Below are positions 37,344 through 37,410 of a stretch of 37,410 nt of DNA, in pieces. Numbering within the stretch: position 1 is the first letter of the stretch; each line of letters starts with the position of its first letter. Source of the stretch: Pavlovales sp. CCMP2436 (Eukaryota > Haptophyta > Pavlovophyceae > Pavlovales). The DNA lies in NCBI GenBank assembly GCA_026770615.1, contig MU631833.1:62296-99705 (forward strand). Reading direction: 5' to 3'. The notes under the pieces were generated by a model. It saw only the letters and a list, made by a program, of their open reading frames with translations, was not told the origin of the DNA and searched no databases. Made by a program: the position numbers and the translations under genes.

Positions 37344-37410
<67 letters not shown>
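37344..37410. repeat. Poly-C run at the end of the window
   Basis: 67 consecutive C to the last base. It may be a real G/C homopolymer in the 5' part of the Era gene (an intron elsewhere in the window has one too) or a contig-end artefact. Confidence 0.9.

Overview
The window is nuclear DNA of a flagellated, plastid-bearing protist, most likely a haptophyte-type alga, carrying an endogenous Polinton-like virus (PLV). The host flanks are very GC-rich. Their genes have short introns that often begin GTGCGC. One product has an apparent signal-peptide leader like those of secondary-plastid proteins, and a CEP162 homologue implies cilia or flagella. The haptophyte assignment is inference; no marker gene is present.

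Layout. 1-2198: 3' part of a host gene with a C2H2 finger and polyproline tracts (three exons visible). 2199-3342: host intergenic DNA. 3343-22088: an 18.7 kb element bounded by about 0.92 kb terminal inverted repeats (TIRs); the right TIR holds a 636-base assembly gap. 22089-37410: host DNA with CDC26 (APC/C subunit), a TMTC-like membrane protein, CEP162, SPC24, a membrane-anchored GFO/IDH/MocA-type protein, a YeeZ-like SDR protein and an Era GTPase whose 5' end runs into poly-C.

Inside the element three gene blocks can be seen. A left minus-strand block holds the double-jelly-roll major capsid protein, a small Ala/Gly-rich protein and the penton-like minor capsid protein. From a 76-bp divergent promoter region a plus-strand block runs rightward: a Pro/Thr-rich charged protein, the A32/FtsK-type packaging ATPase, two conserved-looking unknowns, a long beta-rich spike-like reading frame ending in an F5/8C (discoidin-like) domain, and a class-3 lipase-like hydrolase. 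A right minus-strand block holds small genes and one very large replication protein with a polymerase-like N-terminal part, an SF1 helicase and a C-terminal PD-(D/E)XK-like nuclease domain. A GIY-YIG-type nuclease sits alone next to the left TIR. I see no integrase or transposase.

Several core genes are interrupted. MCP, penton, ATPase, the spike-like gene and the lipase each have one frame displacement; the spike and lipase also carry in-frame TAG codons; the helicase gene has five or more lesions. This suggests a decaying integrated copy, or an error-prone assembly. An A-rich promoter-like motif, with core AATAAAAAT, recurs 23-33 nt upstream of at least five element genes. A 42-bp stretch at the 5' end of the viral helicase gene is found again, inverted, inside an intron of the left-hand host gene.
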